From: DAHUZL01 sp035533215
GTDB taxonomy: Bacteria > Chloroflexota > Dormibacteria > Aeolococcales > Bog-877
Reading direction: 5' to 3'
NCBI GenBank assembly: GCA_035533215.1
Contig: DATLUG010000028.1
Location: forward strand, 62,001 to 126,000
Length of the DNA: 64,000 bases
Made by a program: the position numbers and the translations under genes. Each line of letters begins with the position of its first letter. Within the stretch, counting starts at the first letter, position 1. Below are positions 41,568 through 49,927 of the stretch, one piece after another. Under the pieces are notes generated by a model, which worked only from the letters and a program-made list of their open reading frames with translations, had not been told where the DNA came from and did no database searches.

Positions 41568-42289
41568 CCGGCCGGGTCCCCGCCCGCCCGGGGACCGGGA
41601 GCCGGGTCGTGCTGGCGACCCGCAACGCCGGCAAGCTCGCTGAGTTCGGTCGCCTGCTGGCGCCCGCCGGCTGGGAGCTGGCCGGCCTCGACCAGACCGC
41701 GGGGGGGGCGTCGGTGACCTGGGAGGAGGACGGACCCGACTATCCCAGCAACGCCGCGATCAAGGCCCGCGCGGTGGCGGGCGCGCTGGGCGCCTTGGCC
41801 CTCGGCGACGACAGCGGCATCGAGGTCCCCAGCCTCGGCGGCTGGCCCGGGCTCCGCTCGGCACGGTGGCTGGGGCCCGCCGCCGACGATGCCGACCGGC
41901 TCCGCGGGCTGCTGCGGCGCCTGGCCCCGCTCGCCGCCGAGGACCGCCGGGCCGTGTTCGTGTGCGCATTGGCGCTGGCCGCGCCCGACCGGCGTGGGGG
42001 GGCGGTCCTGCTGGCCCGGGTGGAGGCGCGCGCCGAGGGCCTGGTGCTCGCCGAGCGGCGCGGCGCCGGCGGATTCGGCTACGACCCGGTCTTCGTCCCC
42101 AGCGGCGAGCGGAGGACCACCGCGGAGATGGGGGCGGCCGAGAAGGACCGCGTGAGCCACAGGGGGCGGGCGGTGGGGCTGCTGCTGGCGGCGCTCGCCG
42201 CCTCGGTCGCGCCCGTCCCGGGGGGCGACCGGAGGCGGGCCCCCGGGCCCGAGCCCGGGGACCCGCCCGCTGGTCAGGTCGGGGGGTAG
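41564..42289 (+). CDS. rdgB: XTP/dITP diphosphatase (RdgB/Ham1 family)
   Basis: Cleans the nucleotide pool of dITP, XTP and related bases. About 241 residues, with a 40-residue Gly/Pro-rich C-terminal tail. RVVLATRNAGKLAEFGRLLA is the substrate-binding start; SVTWEEDGPDYPSNAAIKAR and ALGDDSGIEVPSLGGWPGL carry the acidic metal ligands; GAGGFGYDPVFVPSGERRTT and EKDRVSHRGRAV close the site. CTG 41564 overlaps the rph stop as CTGA and gives a lead of 15 residues. GTG 41609 lies inside the first beta strand and seems too late. It is convergent with the small gene at 42274. Confidence 0.93.
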   Translation: MTGRVPARPGTGSRVVLATRNAGKLAEFGRLLAPAGWELAGLDQTAGGASVTWEEDGPDYPSNAAIKARAVAGALGALALGDDSGIEVPSLGGWPGLRSARWLGPAADDADRLRGLLRRLAPLAAEDRRAVFVCALALAAPDRRGGAVLLARVEARAEGLVLAERRGAGGFGYDPVFVPSGERRTTAEMGAAEKDRVSHRGRAVGLLLAALAASVAPVPGGDRRRAPGPEPGDPPAGQVGG

Positions 42290-42519
42290 GCGGCGGCGGC
42301 GGCGGCGGTGCCGCCGCCCCCTGCCGCCGGGCAGCGGTGGGTCGACGACGGGGTGGCGGAGGGGGTGGGCGTGACGGTGACCGCGGTCGCGCGGGCGAGC
42401 GGCGCCGGCTGGGTGGCCGCGGCCACGGTGGCGATCGACAGCCCGGCGCCCACTCCGACGGCGGCGAGGCCGGCCGCCAGGGCGATCGCCAGGGGGTGGT
42501 GTCGGATTCGGTCTCTCAC
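42274..42519 (-). CDS. Small secreted or anchored protein
   Basis: An 81-residue protein. A basic start (VRDRIRHHP) precedes a hydrophobic core (LAIALAAGLAAVGVGAGLSI) and an Ala-x-Ala region, so a signal peptide is likely. The rest is Thr/Pro/Ala-rich with one cysteine. GTG 42519 has AAGGAG eight bases upstream, which supports translation. Its end overlaps the end of rdgB by 16 bases on the other strand. Function unknown. Confidence 0.6.
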   Translation of the reverse strand: MRDRIRHHPLAIALAAGLAAVGVGAGLSIATVAAATQPAPLARATAVTVTPTPSATPSSTHRCPAAGGGGTAAAAAAYPPT

Positions 42520-42775
42520 GTGGGCTGCTCCTTGCAGGTGGGACGGGGGAGGGATCGCCTCCCCCGCCCGATCGGAATGGTCGTGGAGTGCGGTGTGTCG
42601 AGGCCGGGCGAGCGGTGGGAGGCGGTGATCGGGCGCCCGTTCCCCCGGCGCGGTTGACGTCCATGCCCCGATGGTGACCGGGTCCCATTCCGCTGCGGTG
42701 AGGGGGCGGTGTGGCGGTTCACACCGCGCCAGCCGGGGCGGCCTCCGCTCGGACCGGGGTCCACCAGCCCTCTGC

Positions 42776-42781
42776 TAGGCT
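42776..42781 (+). promoter_or_regulatory. -10 box of the tRNA gene
   Basis: TAGGCT 37 bases before the first tRNA base. The same hexamer stands at 25151 before the beta-lactamase-fold gene and, on the minus strand, at 18890-18895 before the TPP-enzyme gene. Confidence 0.45.
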
Positions 42782-42817
42782 GGTGCCGCCGGAGCGGCCA
42801 CGGTGGCCGCCATGTGG

Positions 42818-42889
42818 CGGGGCGTGGCGCAGCGGTAGCGCACCTGCTTTGGGAGCAGGGGGTCCCCGGTTCGATCCCGGGCGCCCCGA
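42818..42889 (+). tRNA. tRNA-Pro (anticodon TGG)
   Basis: A full cloverleaf can be folded by hand. The acceptor stem is CGGGGCG with CGCCCCG (seven pairs) and discriminator A. The D stem is GCGC/GCGC with loop AGCGGTA. The anticodon stem is CCTGC/GCAGG with loop TTTGGGA (anticodon TGG), the variable region is GGGTC, and the T stem is CCCGG/CCGGG with loop TTCGATC. The 3' CCA is not encoded (CCC follows). It would read CCN proline codons. Confidence 0.95.
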
Positions 42890-43755
42890 CCCGCCGCAGG
42901 CGCCGGGGGGCGTGCGGATGGCGCCGCCGAGAGCGCAAGCGCGCGGATGCCGTCTGCCCTCGGCGCCTGGCGAGCATCCCAGCGGAGACGTGCGAATCGC
43001 GAGGGCCGCCCTGGAGGCGGTGTGGAGCGTCCCTTCCTTCATGCACCCTTCGGGTTCTGTGAGCCGGCCGGTTGGTCGGTCACGTGGTCGGTGCCGCAGC
43101 CAGCCTCGGCTTCGGTGGGTGGGACGCCACCGCAGCCTCGTCCCCGCCCGACGAACGTCTCCTGAACCGCGGCGCCACCGACGCCCGGGTGCCGACCGAG
43201 CCATGCGCCCATGGACGGGCAGCAGGTCCTCGAGGAGGCGCCGGAGGATCGAGGTCGCCCCCCCCGATGGTGGAGGCCTCGGCTGCGAGGAGGAGGTGTG
43301 GCCGAGATGCGCACGACGTACGACGGGAGTCCGGGCGGGGACGGTTGCGGTCGTTGAGGGAGGCGGGGAAGCGGCTCGTGCCCGTGCCGAGGGAAACGGG
43401 GATGGAGTGGTCCCGGTGAGGGCTCCGCCAGGCGGGGTTGCGGACGGCGACCGCCCCACCTCCCTCTGGCTGGGCTGGTCGTCGAGCTCGGTAGGAGGAT
43501 CAGCATGCGCGCGCCGTCGCCGACCAGCAGATCGCCCGCGCCCCCCAGGTGCCGCGGGTCGAGGACCGCGCCGTCGGTCCCAACCGCCCCGACCGAGCGG
43601 ATCGTGGTGGGGAGTCTCGTCCTCGTGCCGGGCTCATTCCAGGCCGTTTCACGCTGGGTCCGAAAATGGACGGATCGGCCGCGCCGGGCTCGATGCCGGC
43701 GGATATCGCATGCACCGGTGAGGCCCGCTTGCCGTCCGGACGGCACGCGGGTTGG
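42890..43755. other. Gene-free stretch between tRNA-Pro and a toxin-antitoxin pair
   Basis: Many short overlapping open frames but no domain, ribosome site or codon-usage signal that I trust. I found no second copy of the tRNA 3' end, so no attachment site can be claimed. Confidence 0.5.
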
Positions 43756-44016
43756 ATGGTTCGCCGGAAGACCACCGTGACGATCGACGAGGAGCTCCAG
43801 CGCCTGGCCAAGGTGGCGGCGGCGCGCTCGGGCCGGCGCGGGTACGAGGTCTTCGAGGAGGCGCTCCGCCAGCCCCTGTCCCTGGACGTCCTCGATCGGG
43901 TGTGGGCCCGGTCCGCTGACGATCCCATCGATGACGATGCAGCCATGACCCTGGCCCGGCGGGCCCCGGCTGAGGTTCGGGCCCGGGGGCGGGCTCGTTC
44001 GGCTTCTCACAGCTGA
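43756..44016 (+). CDS. Ribbon-helix-helix antitoxin
   Basis: An 86-residue protein. Residues 1-45 (MVRRKTTVTIDEELQRLAKV and then ARSGRRGYEVFEEALRQ) have the strand and two helices of a ribbon-helix-helix DNA-binding domain. A charged C-terminal half (DVLDRVWARSADDPIDDDAA) would bind the toxin. ATG 43756 is chosen because the fold starts there; the frame is open further upstream without domain support. It is followed four bases later by a PIN-domain gene, so it is the antitoxin and likely autorepressor. Confidence 0.8.
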   Translation: MVRRKTTVTIDEELQRLAKVAAARSGRRGYEVFEEALRQPLSLDVLDRVWARSADDPIDDDAAMTLARRAPAEVRARGRARSASHS

Positions 44017-44019
44017 CGC

Positions 44020-44520
44020 GTGCCGACCTGTCGGCGGGTGGTGCTCGACCGCAACGTTCTGGTGTCCGCCGCGATCCGTCCCCACGGATCGTCGGCTCGA
44101 TTGGTCCGCGCGGTGCGCTCCGGGCAGCTCCAGCTCGTGGTGTGCTGGTGCCCGCTCGACGCGCTCGCCGCGGTGCGGCTGGAGTCGCGCTTCCGGCGAT
44201 GGCACGCGGCGCTGGCGGTGGTCGAGGACGTCGAGGTCCTCGCCACCGTCGCGGTGATGCGTGCCGACCCCGCCATGCCTGCGCCTTGGTGCGGTGACCC
44301 AGACGACGACGATCTGATCGCGCTGGCGGCGCCGGCGGGCGCGGTGCTGGTGACCGGCGACCGCGACCTACTGGTGCTCGACGGGGAGTCCCCACCCGTC
44401 CGCTCGCCGGGTGCGCTGGTGGACACGCGCCAATCACCGCCGACCGTGGAGGGTGCCGTACCTCCGCCGCTGCGCGGAGCCTTCGTGCCCGGACGGGGCG
44501 AGCCGCGGCGAGCACGGTGA
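44020..44520 (+). CDS. PIN-domain toxin (COG1569-like)
   Basis: A 166-residue protein. The PIN domain shows RRVVLDRNVLVSAAIRPHGS (the usual LDTNVLVSA, with Arg for Thr), GQLQLVVCWCPLDALAAV, the acidic cluster in CGDPDDDDLIALA and the last aspartate in VLVTGDRDLLVLDG. It belongs to the PIN group with longer C-terminal ends, different from the VapC at 5122. The last 40 residues are Pro/Arg-rich and may be disordered. GTG 44020 follows the antitoxin stop by three bases. Target RNA unknown. Confidence 0.83.
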   Translation: MPTCRRVVLDRNVLVSAAIRPHGSSARLVRAVRSGQLQLVVCWCPLDALAAVRLESRFRRWHAALAVVEDVEVLATVAVMRADPAMPAPWCGDPDDDDLIALAAPAGAVLVTGDRDLLVLDGESPPVRSPGALVDTRQSPPTVEGAVPPPLRGAFVPGRGEPRRAR

Positions 44521-44677
44521 GGAGCCGGCTCCGGTCGCTCGGTGGAGGCGCCCAGGCCGGCGGGCGCTGGCCACGATCCAAGCCGTGGAGCCAGGATGAG
44601 CCATGCCACCCCCGTGACCCGAGGGCGGCGGCGTCGCTGCGCCGCCGCCGCCAGGGCTGCGTTTCGGTGCTCTCCCC

Positions 44678-44809
44678 TCAGGCCTTGGGCTCGGTGCGCA
44701 CGGGGGCCAGCCCTCGCGGTCGACGCATGCGGAGCATCGCCAGCACGGCACCCAGCACCAGGATCGTGGCTCCCCAGGCCGTCGCGACCGCGTAGCCGTG
44801 AACGAGGAG
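44678..44809 (-). pseudogene. C-terminal remnant of an EmrB/QacA-type MFS drug exporter
   Basis: The last 43 codons of a frame reading LLVHGYAVATAWGATILVLG, then AVLAMLRMRRPRG and TEPKA stop. This is the typical final transmembrane helix and tail of DHA2-family MFS exporters ('HGY..AF.W.A.I...GA'). Upstream on the same strand the frame turns into antisense of the adaptor gene and loses resemblance. The remainder of the exporter is missing. Confidence 0.5.
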
Positions 44810-46075
44810 GCGCTCCAGGCGGCCCAGCAGAACGCCGGCCAGGACGCCGCCGGCAGCGGCACCACGGCGAGCCAGGCGCAGGCCCAGCTCGGCCCGGACC
44901 AGACGGTGCTGGCGGGGGCCGAGACAGCGGTCACGACCGACCCGGCCCAGCTCACCTAGGACCAGAACACGATCGCGAACCAGGGCAACAGCACCACCTG
45001 GGCCGAGCAGAGGGACCAGCAGGCGATCGCCGCCGACCAGCTCCAGGTGCAGAAGGCCGAGGAGGCGGTGGCCGCCGCCCAGCAGCAGGCGGCCGCCAGC
45101 GCCCAGAAGGACCAGCAGGCCCTGGCCGTGGCGCGCGGGCAGGTCTCGGCGGCCCGGACGTCGCTGGCGGTGACCCGCGCCACCCAGAGCGGCGCCGCGC
45201 TGAAGGACCGCCAGACGGTGGCCGGCGGGCGGCTGCAGGTCCACGCGGACGAGGTCCTGCTGGACGCCGCGGTGCGGTCCGGGCAGGCATCGGTCGCCGA
45301 GGCCGAGCGATCAGCGCAGGTGGCGGAGCAGTCCGCCCGACACGCGGCCGGCGCCACCATCGCGGCCGCGGAGCGCACCGCGAGGGCGGCGATCGATGCG
45401 GCCTTAGCCACCGCCAGGGCGAACGCCGCCCCCGCCCGCCAGGCCGAGCCCGGCACGGTCGCTCAGGACGAGGCCCAGGTGATCCAGGATCAGAACACGC
45501 TGGCCGCAGCCCGGCAGATGCTCGCCGAGACCCGGCTGACGGCGCCCTTCGCCGGCACGGTCGACCAGGTGAGCGGGACGGTGGGGCAATCCGCTGGGGG
45601 CGGCGGCGGCGGCGGCAGCGGGTCCCAGAGCAGCGTCGTGACGCTGGTGAGTCACCAGCTCGCGGTCACCGCGGACGTCTCCGAGACCCAGGTGACGCGG
45701 CTGGCCCTCGGCGACACCGCGACCGCGCTGGTCAACGCCGACACCCCCGCACAGGTGCCGGCGCGGGTCGCGACGATCGCACCCACCCCCGCTGGCGGCG
45801 GGGCCTTCCCGGTCACCTTCGACCTGGCCGCGACGCCGGCGGGGGCTCGCCCCGGGCTGACGGTGTCGCTCAGCGTCGTCCTCGCTCGATCCGACGACGT
45901 CCTCTCCGTGCCCTCGGCCGCCGTCCACGGGTCGGGTGCCCACGCCTTCGTCACCACCCTCGGGGCGAACGGGACGCGGCGGTCGGTCCGGGTCACCGTC
46001 GGCCTGGTGGGGGACCGCCCCACGGCGATCGCGGCCGGCCTCCGCGCCGGGCAGCGGGTGGTGGTCGGCGGGTGA
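44798..46075 (+). pseudogene. HlyD/EmrA-type efflux adaptor, truncated and with an internal stop
   Basis: From GTG 44798 the frame reads coiled-coil sequence (VNEEALQAAQQNAGQDAAGS), meets an in-frame TAG at 44957-44959, and continues as coiled coil (DQQAIAADQLQVQKAEEAVA). It then enters the lipoyl/barrel part (LTAPFAGTVDQVSGTVGQSA, TVSLSVVLARSDDVLSVPSA, GLRAGQRVVVGG). The N-terminal membrane anchor and first lipoyl half are missing. The intact part from GTG 45047 would be 342 residues without any export signal. It abuts the MFS remnant on the other strand, so the pair is the debris of an efflux system rearranged by inversion or deletion. Confidence 0.75.
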
Positions 46076-46298
46076 GCCGAGCCGGCCTCGAACGCAGCCG
46101 CCGTCGCGGAGGGTCCGAGCGGTCCCGAGCGGCCCACCGGCGGCCCTCACCGCCCTCCCGGGGTCGCGGCGGGCGCGCTCGGGGGTCGTGGCGGCTCCGG
46201 CCGGCGGCGCTCTGGGTCCCCTCCATCGCGGTGCCCGGGAGCGGGCCGGGCGGACCGCGACCCTCATGGGGGCGGTCGGTGCCGGCGGCCCGCTGGCG

Positions 46299-47513
46299 TC
46301 ACCACCGAGCTGGTGGGGGAGGGGGTGACGGCGGTCCGCACCGGCCTGCGCCAGGAGATCGGGTGGTGGTGGTGGCGACCGTCGAGGACCGCGGGGACGG
46401 GGCGGCCGGCTCGGCGCGGCGGAGGTCCGCCCCCGCCGCGGCTGGCCCTCGTGCGTACGACTCCAGCACGCGACTGAAGGCGAAGGGCGTCTGCCGAGCC
46501 CCCGAGCACCGGCTCCGGTCACGGGCCCCGGGGCAGCCGCCGTTGTCGCGCTGGATGGCCCAGATCGACAGGGCGCCGATGCCGCGGGCGCGGGCGAACG
46601 CCGCCACCCGGCGGGCGTCCGCCAGGGTGGTCACCTCGTGCCGGTTGGGGTTGTCGTCGATGCCCGGGAGCAGGGTGAGCCCCACCATCCGCCACAGCCG
46701 GGCCGAAGACCGCCCCGGGTAGAGCGCCCCCAGCCGGGACTCCAGCGCCGTCGCCGCCTCCACCAGCGCCTCACCCATGTCGGTCGTCCCGTCGTAGTAG
46801 TCGAATCCCATGATGTTCACCAGGTCGATGCGGACCCCGTCGGCCCGGGCCCGGCTCAGCACGGCGAGGCCGCTGGCGGCGAGCCCCGACGGCTGCGTCG
46901 GCAGCGTGAGCTGGACCTGGAGCGGGCGGTCGCGCCGGGCCGCCCATGCCGCCACCAGCTCCAGCGCCCGGTCCCGGCGCTCGAGGCCCGCGACATCGGT
47001 GAGCGAGCGGGACTCGATGTCGAGGTCGAGCCGGGTCGCGCCGGTGGCGGTGAGGGCGGACTCGTACGCCCGCGCGACCCGGGCCGCGCTGGGGCAGGAG
47101 TCGGCGATGTCGGTCCCCTGGCTGTCCGCGGTCCAGCCGCCGAAGGAGGGGATGACCGCGCCGCCGAGGCGTTCCAGGGCCGCCGCCTGCTGCCGGTAGC
47201 GGGACGGGGGCGCCGTGGGGCCGGTGCCGCCGTTCCAGCCCACGGTGCACGAGCCGGGCCGCGCCGTGCGCAGGAAGGCCAGGGTGAGGTAGGGGGCGCC
47301 CGCCTGCCGGCTGAGGCCGACAAGGCTCCCCGGCAGCCAGGTCTCGACGTACGGCGCGTACACCCGGGCCGGGAGCCGCCGGAGTCGGGGCGCCAGGTGG
47401 GCGCGGGCGGAGGGCACGACCGTCGTCGGGGTGACCCCGAGCAGGGCCAGAGTGACCGCCGTCCCCAGCATCGCCGCGGGGCCGGCCGCCAGGCGCCGGG
47501 CCCTCGTGTGCAT
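46299..47513 (-). CDS. Secreted GH18-like (chitinase-fold) protein
   Basis: A 404-residue protein with a signal peptide (LAAGPAAMLGTAVTLALLG to about residue 37). The barrel shows RVYAPYVETWLPGSL, VIPSFGGWTADSQG, the GH18 catalytic DxxDxE-like strand GATRLDLDIESRSL (E167 as acid; the motif reads D-L-D-I-E), LVNIMGFDYYDGTTDMGEAL and GIGALSIWAIQRDNG. It resembles bacterial chitinases/ChiA-type catalytic domains without a chitin-binding module. The last 60 residues are low-complexity Thr/Pro/Arg. ATG 47513 has GGAGGT upstream. Substrate unproven. Confidence 0.86.
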   Translation of the reverse strand: MHTRARRLAAGPAAMLGTAVTLALLGVTPTTVVPSARAHLAPRLRRLPARVYAPYVETWLPGSLVGLSRQAGAPYLTLAFLRTARPGSCTVGWNGGTGPTAPPSRYRQQAAALERLGGAVIPSFGGWTADSQGTDIADSCPSAARVARAYESALTATGATRLDLDIESRSLTDVAGLERRDRALELVAAWAARRDRPLQVQLTLPTQPSGLAASGLAVLSRARADGVRIDLVNIMGFDYYDGTTDMGEALVEAATALESRLGALYPGRSSARLWRMVGLTLLPGIDDNPNRHEVTTLADARRVAAFARARGIGALSIWAIQRDNGGCPGARDRSRCSGARQTPFAFSRVLESYARGPAAAGADLRRAEPAAPSPRSSTVATTTTRSPGAGRCGPPSPPPPPARW

Positions 47514-47703
47514 CGGTGACCTCCGTCCGGGGCGCCCCGGCTCGGCTGCTCCCGGCCGGTCGGCGAGCGGGGTCGCGCCAGCCGGTGCCGATACTCTCCC
47601 ATGACGGGCTGACGTCGCGTGAACGGGGTGTCGAAATCGCACCGTGCCCGCTCGTCGTGTCGGTGAGGGGCCCTGGAGCGGGCCCGGTTGCGGGAGACGC
47701 AGG

Positions 47704-48042
47704 ATGCGATACCTCATGCTGTTCACGGTGGAGCCATCCTCGGGGGTGCCATCGGCGGCGGATCGATCGGCGCTGGACGCCAAGGTGGGAGCCTGGTGGG
47801 AGGAGCACGTCCGGGCGGGGCGGATCCTCGGCGGCGAGCGGCTGCAGCCGGCGTCGACCGCCACCACGGTGCGGCTCGACGGGCCGACCCCGCTCGTCCT
47901 GGACGGCCCCTTCGTGGAATCCAAGGAGACGATCGGCGGATACGCGCTGATCGACGTCCCCGACCTGGACGTCGCGCTGGCGAGGGCCCGGACGTGGCCG
48001 GCCAGCCCGGTGGTGGAGCTGCGGCCGGTGGCGGAGTCCTGA
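47704..48042 (+). CDS. DGPF-domain (YCII-related) protein
   Basis: A 112-residue protein starting MRYLMLFTVEPSSG with the hallmark DGPFVESKETIGGYALID and VPDLDVALARARTWP. The DGPF/YCII fold is a small alpha-beta barrel of unclear catalytic role. It is 28 bases upstream of an ECF sigma factor with a C-terminal helical extension, the conserved neighbourhood of the ECF42 group. Confidence 0.9.
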   Translation: MRYLMLFTVEPSSGVPSAADRSALDAKVGAWWEEHVRAGRILGGERLQPASTATTVRLDGPTPLVLDGPFVESKETIGGYALIDVPDLDVALARARTWPASPVVELRPVAES

Positions 48043-48070
48043 TGACCCGGGGCCGGCACGCCCGGCGGCG

Positions 48071-49342
48071 GTGACCGACCGGGCCGCCGTTGACGCGGCG
48101 ATCGCGCGGGTCTTCCGCGACGAGGCCGGCCGCATCACGGCGGCCCTCCTGCGCCTGCTGGGTGACTTCGACCTCGCCGAGGACGCCACCCAGCAGGCGA
48201 TCGTGCTGGCGCTGGAGACGTGGTCGCGAACCGGCATCCCCGACCGGCCCGGCGCGTGGCTGACCGCGGTCGCCCGCAACCGGGCGATCGACCGGCTGCG
48301 GCGCGAGGCCCGCGGGCGGGAGCGGCTGGCCGAGCTCGCCGCCGCTCCGCGGCCGCAGGGGTCCGACGACCGGCTCCGGCTCATCTTCACCTGCTGCCAC
48401 CCGGCGCTCGCGCGCGAGGCCCAGCTGGCGCTCACCCTGCGCGCCGTGGCCGGATTCACCACCGCCGAGGTGGCCCGGGCGCTGCTGACCTCGGAGACGG
48501 CGGCCGCCCAGCGGATCGTGCGGGCCAAGCGCACGATCGTCGCCGCCGGCGTCCCCTACCGCATCCCCGCGGCGGCCGAGCTGGACGCCCGGGTGGAGGA
48601 GGTCCTGGCGGTCCTGTACCTCATGTTCAACGAGGGACACCTGGCGACCGGACCCGCGGCGGGACACCGTCGGGAGCTCGCCGAGGAGGCGGTGTGGCTC
48701 GCCGGCCTCCTCAGCCGGCTGATGCCGGACCAACCCGAGGTGCTGGGACTGCTCGCCCTCTGCCGGCTCCACCACGCCCGGGCGGCGGCTCGCTTCGCCC
48801 CGGGCGGCTCCCTGGTGCTGCTCCAGGACCAGGACCGATCGCTGTGGGACCGCCACGCCATCACCGAAGCGCTGCGGCTGCTGGAGCGTGCGGCGGCCAC
48901 CGGGCGGGTGGGCCCCTATCAGCTCCAGGCGGCGATCGCGGCCCGCCACGCCCTGGCCCCGAGCTGGCCGGCGACCGACTGGCGGTCCATCGTCGGCCTC
49001 TACGACCGCCTCCTGGCGATCGCACCGTCGCCGGTGGTGGAGCTGAACCGGGCGATCGCGCTCAGCCACCGGGCCGGACCCGGGCCGGCCCTCGCCGCCG
49101 TCGACGGCCTGGCCGGACCGCTCGACCGCTCCCACCTCCTCCACGCCACCCGGGCGGAGCTCCTCACCCAGCTGGGGCGGGGCGCGGAGGCCGGCCAGGC
49201 CCTCCGCCGGGCGGCGGACCTGACGCGCAACCCCACCGAGCGCGCCCATCTCCGCCAGCGCCTGGACCGGCTCGAGCACGGACCCGCCGTCGCCCCGGCC
49301 GTGACCTCCGGCGCCGGTCCGGCCGGGGCGGCTCCTCTATAG
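48071..49342 (+). CDS. ECF sigma factor of the ECF42 type with C-terminal TPR-like extension
   Basis: A 423-residue protein. Sigma region 2: LLRLLGDFDLAEDATQQAIV, then NRAIDRLRREARGRERLAEL. Sigma region 4: LTLRAVAGFTTAEVARALLT and ETAAAQRIVRAKRTIVAA. A long C-terminal helical domain follows, with VLYLMFNEGHLATGPAAGHR, LGLLALCRLHHARAAARF and VVELNRAIALSHRAGPGPAL, which resembles TPR repeats and replaces an anti-sigma factor. GTG 48071. Known ECF42 members drive the adjacent DGPF genes; the promoter cannot be confirmed by eye. Confidence 0.92.
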   Translation: MTDRAAVDAAIARVFRDEAGRITAALLRLLGDFDLAEDATQQAIVLALETWSRTGIPDRPGAWLTAVARNRAIDRLRREARGRERLAELAAAPRPQGSDDRLRLIFTCCHPALAREAQLALTLRAVAGFTTAEVARALLTSETAAAQRIVRAKRTIVAAGVPYRIPAAAELDARVEEVLAVLYLMFNEGHLATGPAAGHRRELAEEAVWLAGLLSRLMPDQPEVLGLLALCRLHHARAAARFAPGGSLVLLQDQDRSLWDRHAITEALRLLERAAATGRVGPYQLQAAIAARHALAPSWPATDWRSIVGLYDRLLAIAPSPVVELNRAIALSHRAGPGPALAAVDGLAGPLDRSHLLHATRAELLTQLGRGAEAGQALRRAADLTRNPTERAHLRQRLDRLEHGPAVAPAVTSGAGPAGAAPL

Positions 49343-49389
49343 TCCCGGTGGCGCTGCGACCGGACCGCCGGCCGGCCCCCCCTGACCAG

Positions 49390-49914
49390 ATGACCAACTC
49401 CAGTCGCGTCCCGCGGCCCGCCCTGGCGGGAGTCTGCGCCCTCCTGCTGGCGGCGTGCGGCCACCCCGGATCGCCGTCCCACGGCCGTCACCACCATCGG
49501 GCGGCGCCGATCCACCGGCTCACGACGCCCACCCCGAGCCCCACGGCCAGCCCCACCCCGACCCCGACGAGGAGGCCGCGCCCGCGTCCGCGGCGCTCGC
49601 CCACGCCGACGCCGTCCCCGGTCCGGACCCCTCGCCCCCGGCCCACCCGGCCCGGTCCCGCGTCGCCCTCGCCGATCGACATCATCCAGCCCCTGTTCAC
49701 ACCGACCCCGAGCGCGGCGCCCACCCCCACCCCGAGCCCCCGCGTCACTGCGACGCCCACCCCCTCGCCGACGGTGACCCCGACGGTGACCCCGACCGTG
49801 ACCCCGATGGGAACGCCGACCCCGTCCCCGACCCGGTCGCCGCCCCCGTCGCCGCCCCCCGGCCCCTCCGCCGCCCGGACTCCGGCGCGCAACAGTCACG
49901 GGGACGGGGGCTGA
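49390..49914 (+). CDS. Pro/Thr/Ser-rich lipoprotein
   Basis: A 174-residue protein. The signal peptide ends in a lipobox (LAGVCALLLAACGHPGSPSH, lipid cysteine about residue 23). Everything after it is low-complexity: TPTPSP, PTPTRRPRPRPRR, and TVTPTVTPTVTP from a 12-base tandem repeat. There is no domain. It is probably an extended cell-surface stalk or mucin-like spacer. High-GC skew makes the frame look coding by composition, but the lipobox and in-phase repeat support it. ATG 49390. Confidence 0.72.
   Translation: MTNSSRVPRPALAGVCALLLAACGHPGSPSHGRHHHRAAPIHRLTTPTPSPTASPTPTPTRRPRPRPRRSPTPTPSPVRTPRPRPTRPGPASPSPIDIIQPLFTPTPSAAPTPTPSPRVTATPTPSPTVTPTVTPTVTPMGTPTPSPTRSPPPSPPPGPSAARTPARNSHGDGG
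49771..49806 (+). repeat. 12-base tandem repeat in the lipoprotein gene
   Basis: Three head-to-tail copies of ACGGTGACCCCG, with one base changed in the third, coding for Thr-Val-Thr-Pro units. Being a multiple of three, copy number can change without frameshift. Confidence 0.8.
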
Positions 49915-49927
49915 TGGCCCGGCCCCC

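Noticed and set aside
42651..42675. TTGACG on the plus strand upstream of tRNA-Pro as a -35 box.
   Set aside because: No -10 lies at 16-18 bases, and it is more than 100 bases from the TAGGCT box that precedes the tRNA.
45047..46075. Treating the HlyD-like frame as an intact gene from GTG 45047.
   Set aside because: It would lack the membrane anchor, and the homologous coiled coil continues upstream across the TAG at 44957.
49720..49860. Short repeats that could be read as a CRISPR-like array.
   Set aside because: The 12-base repeats are contiguous, without spacers, and lie in frame inside a Pro/Thr-rich coding sequence.
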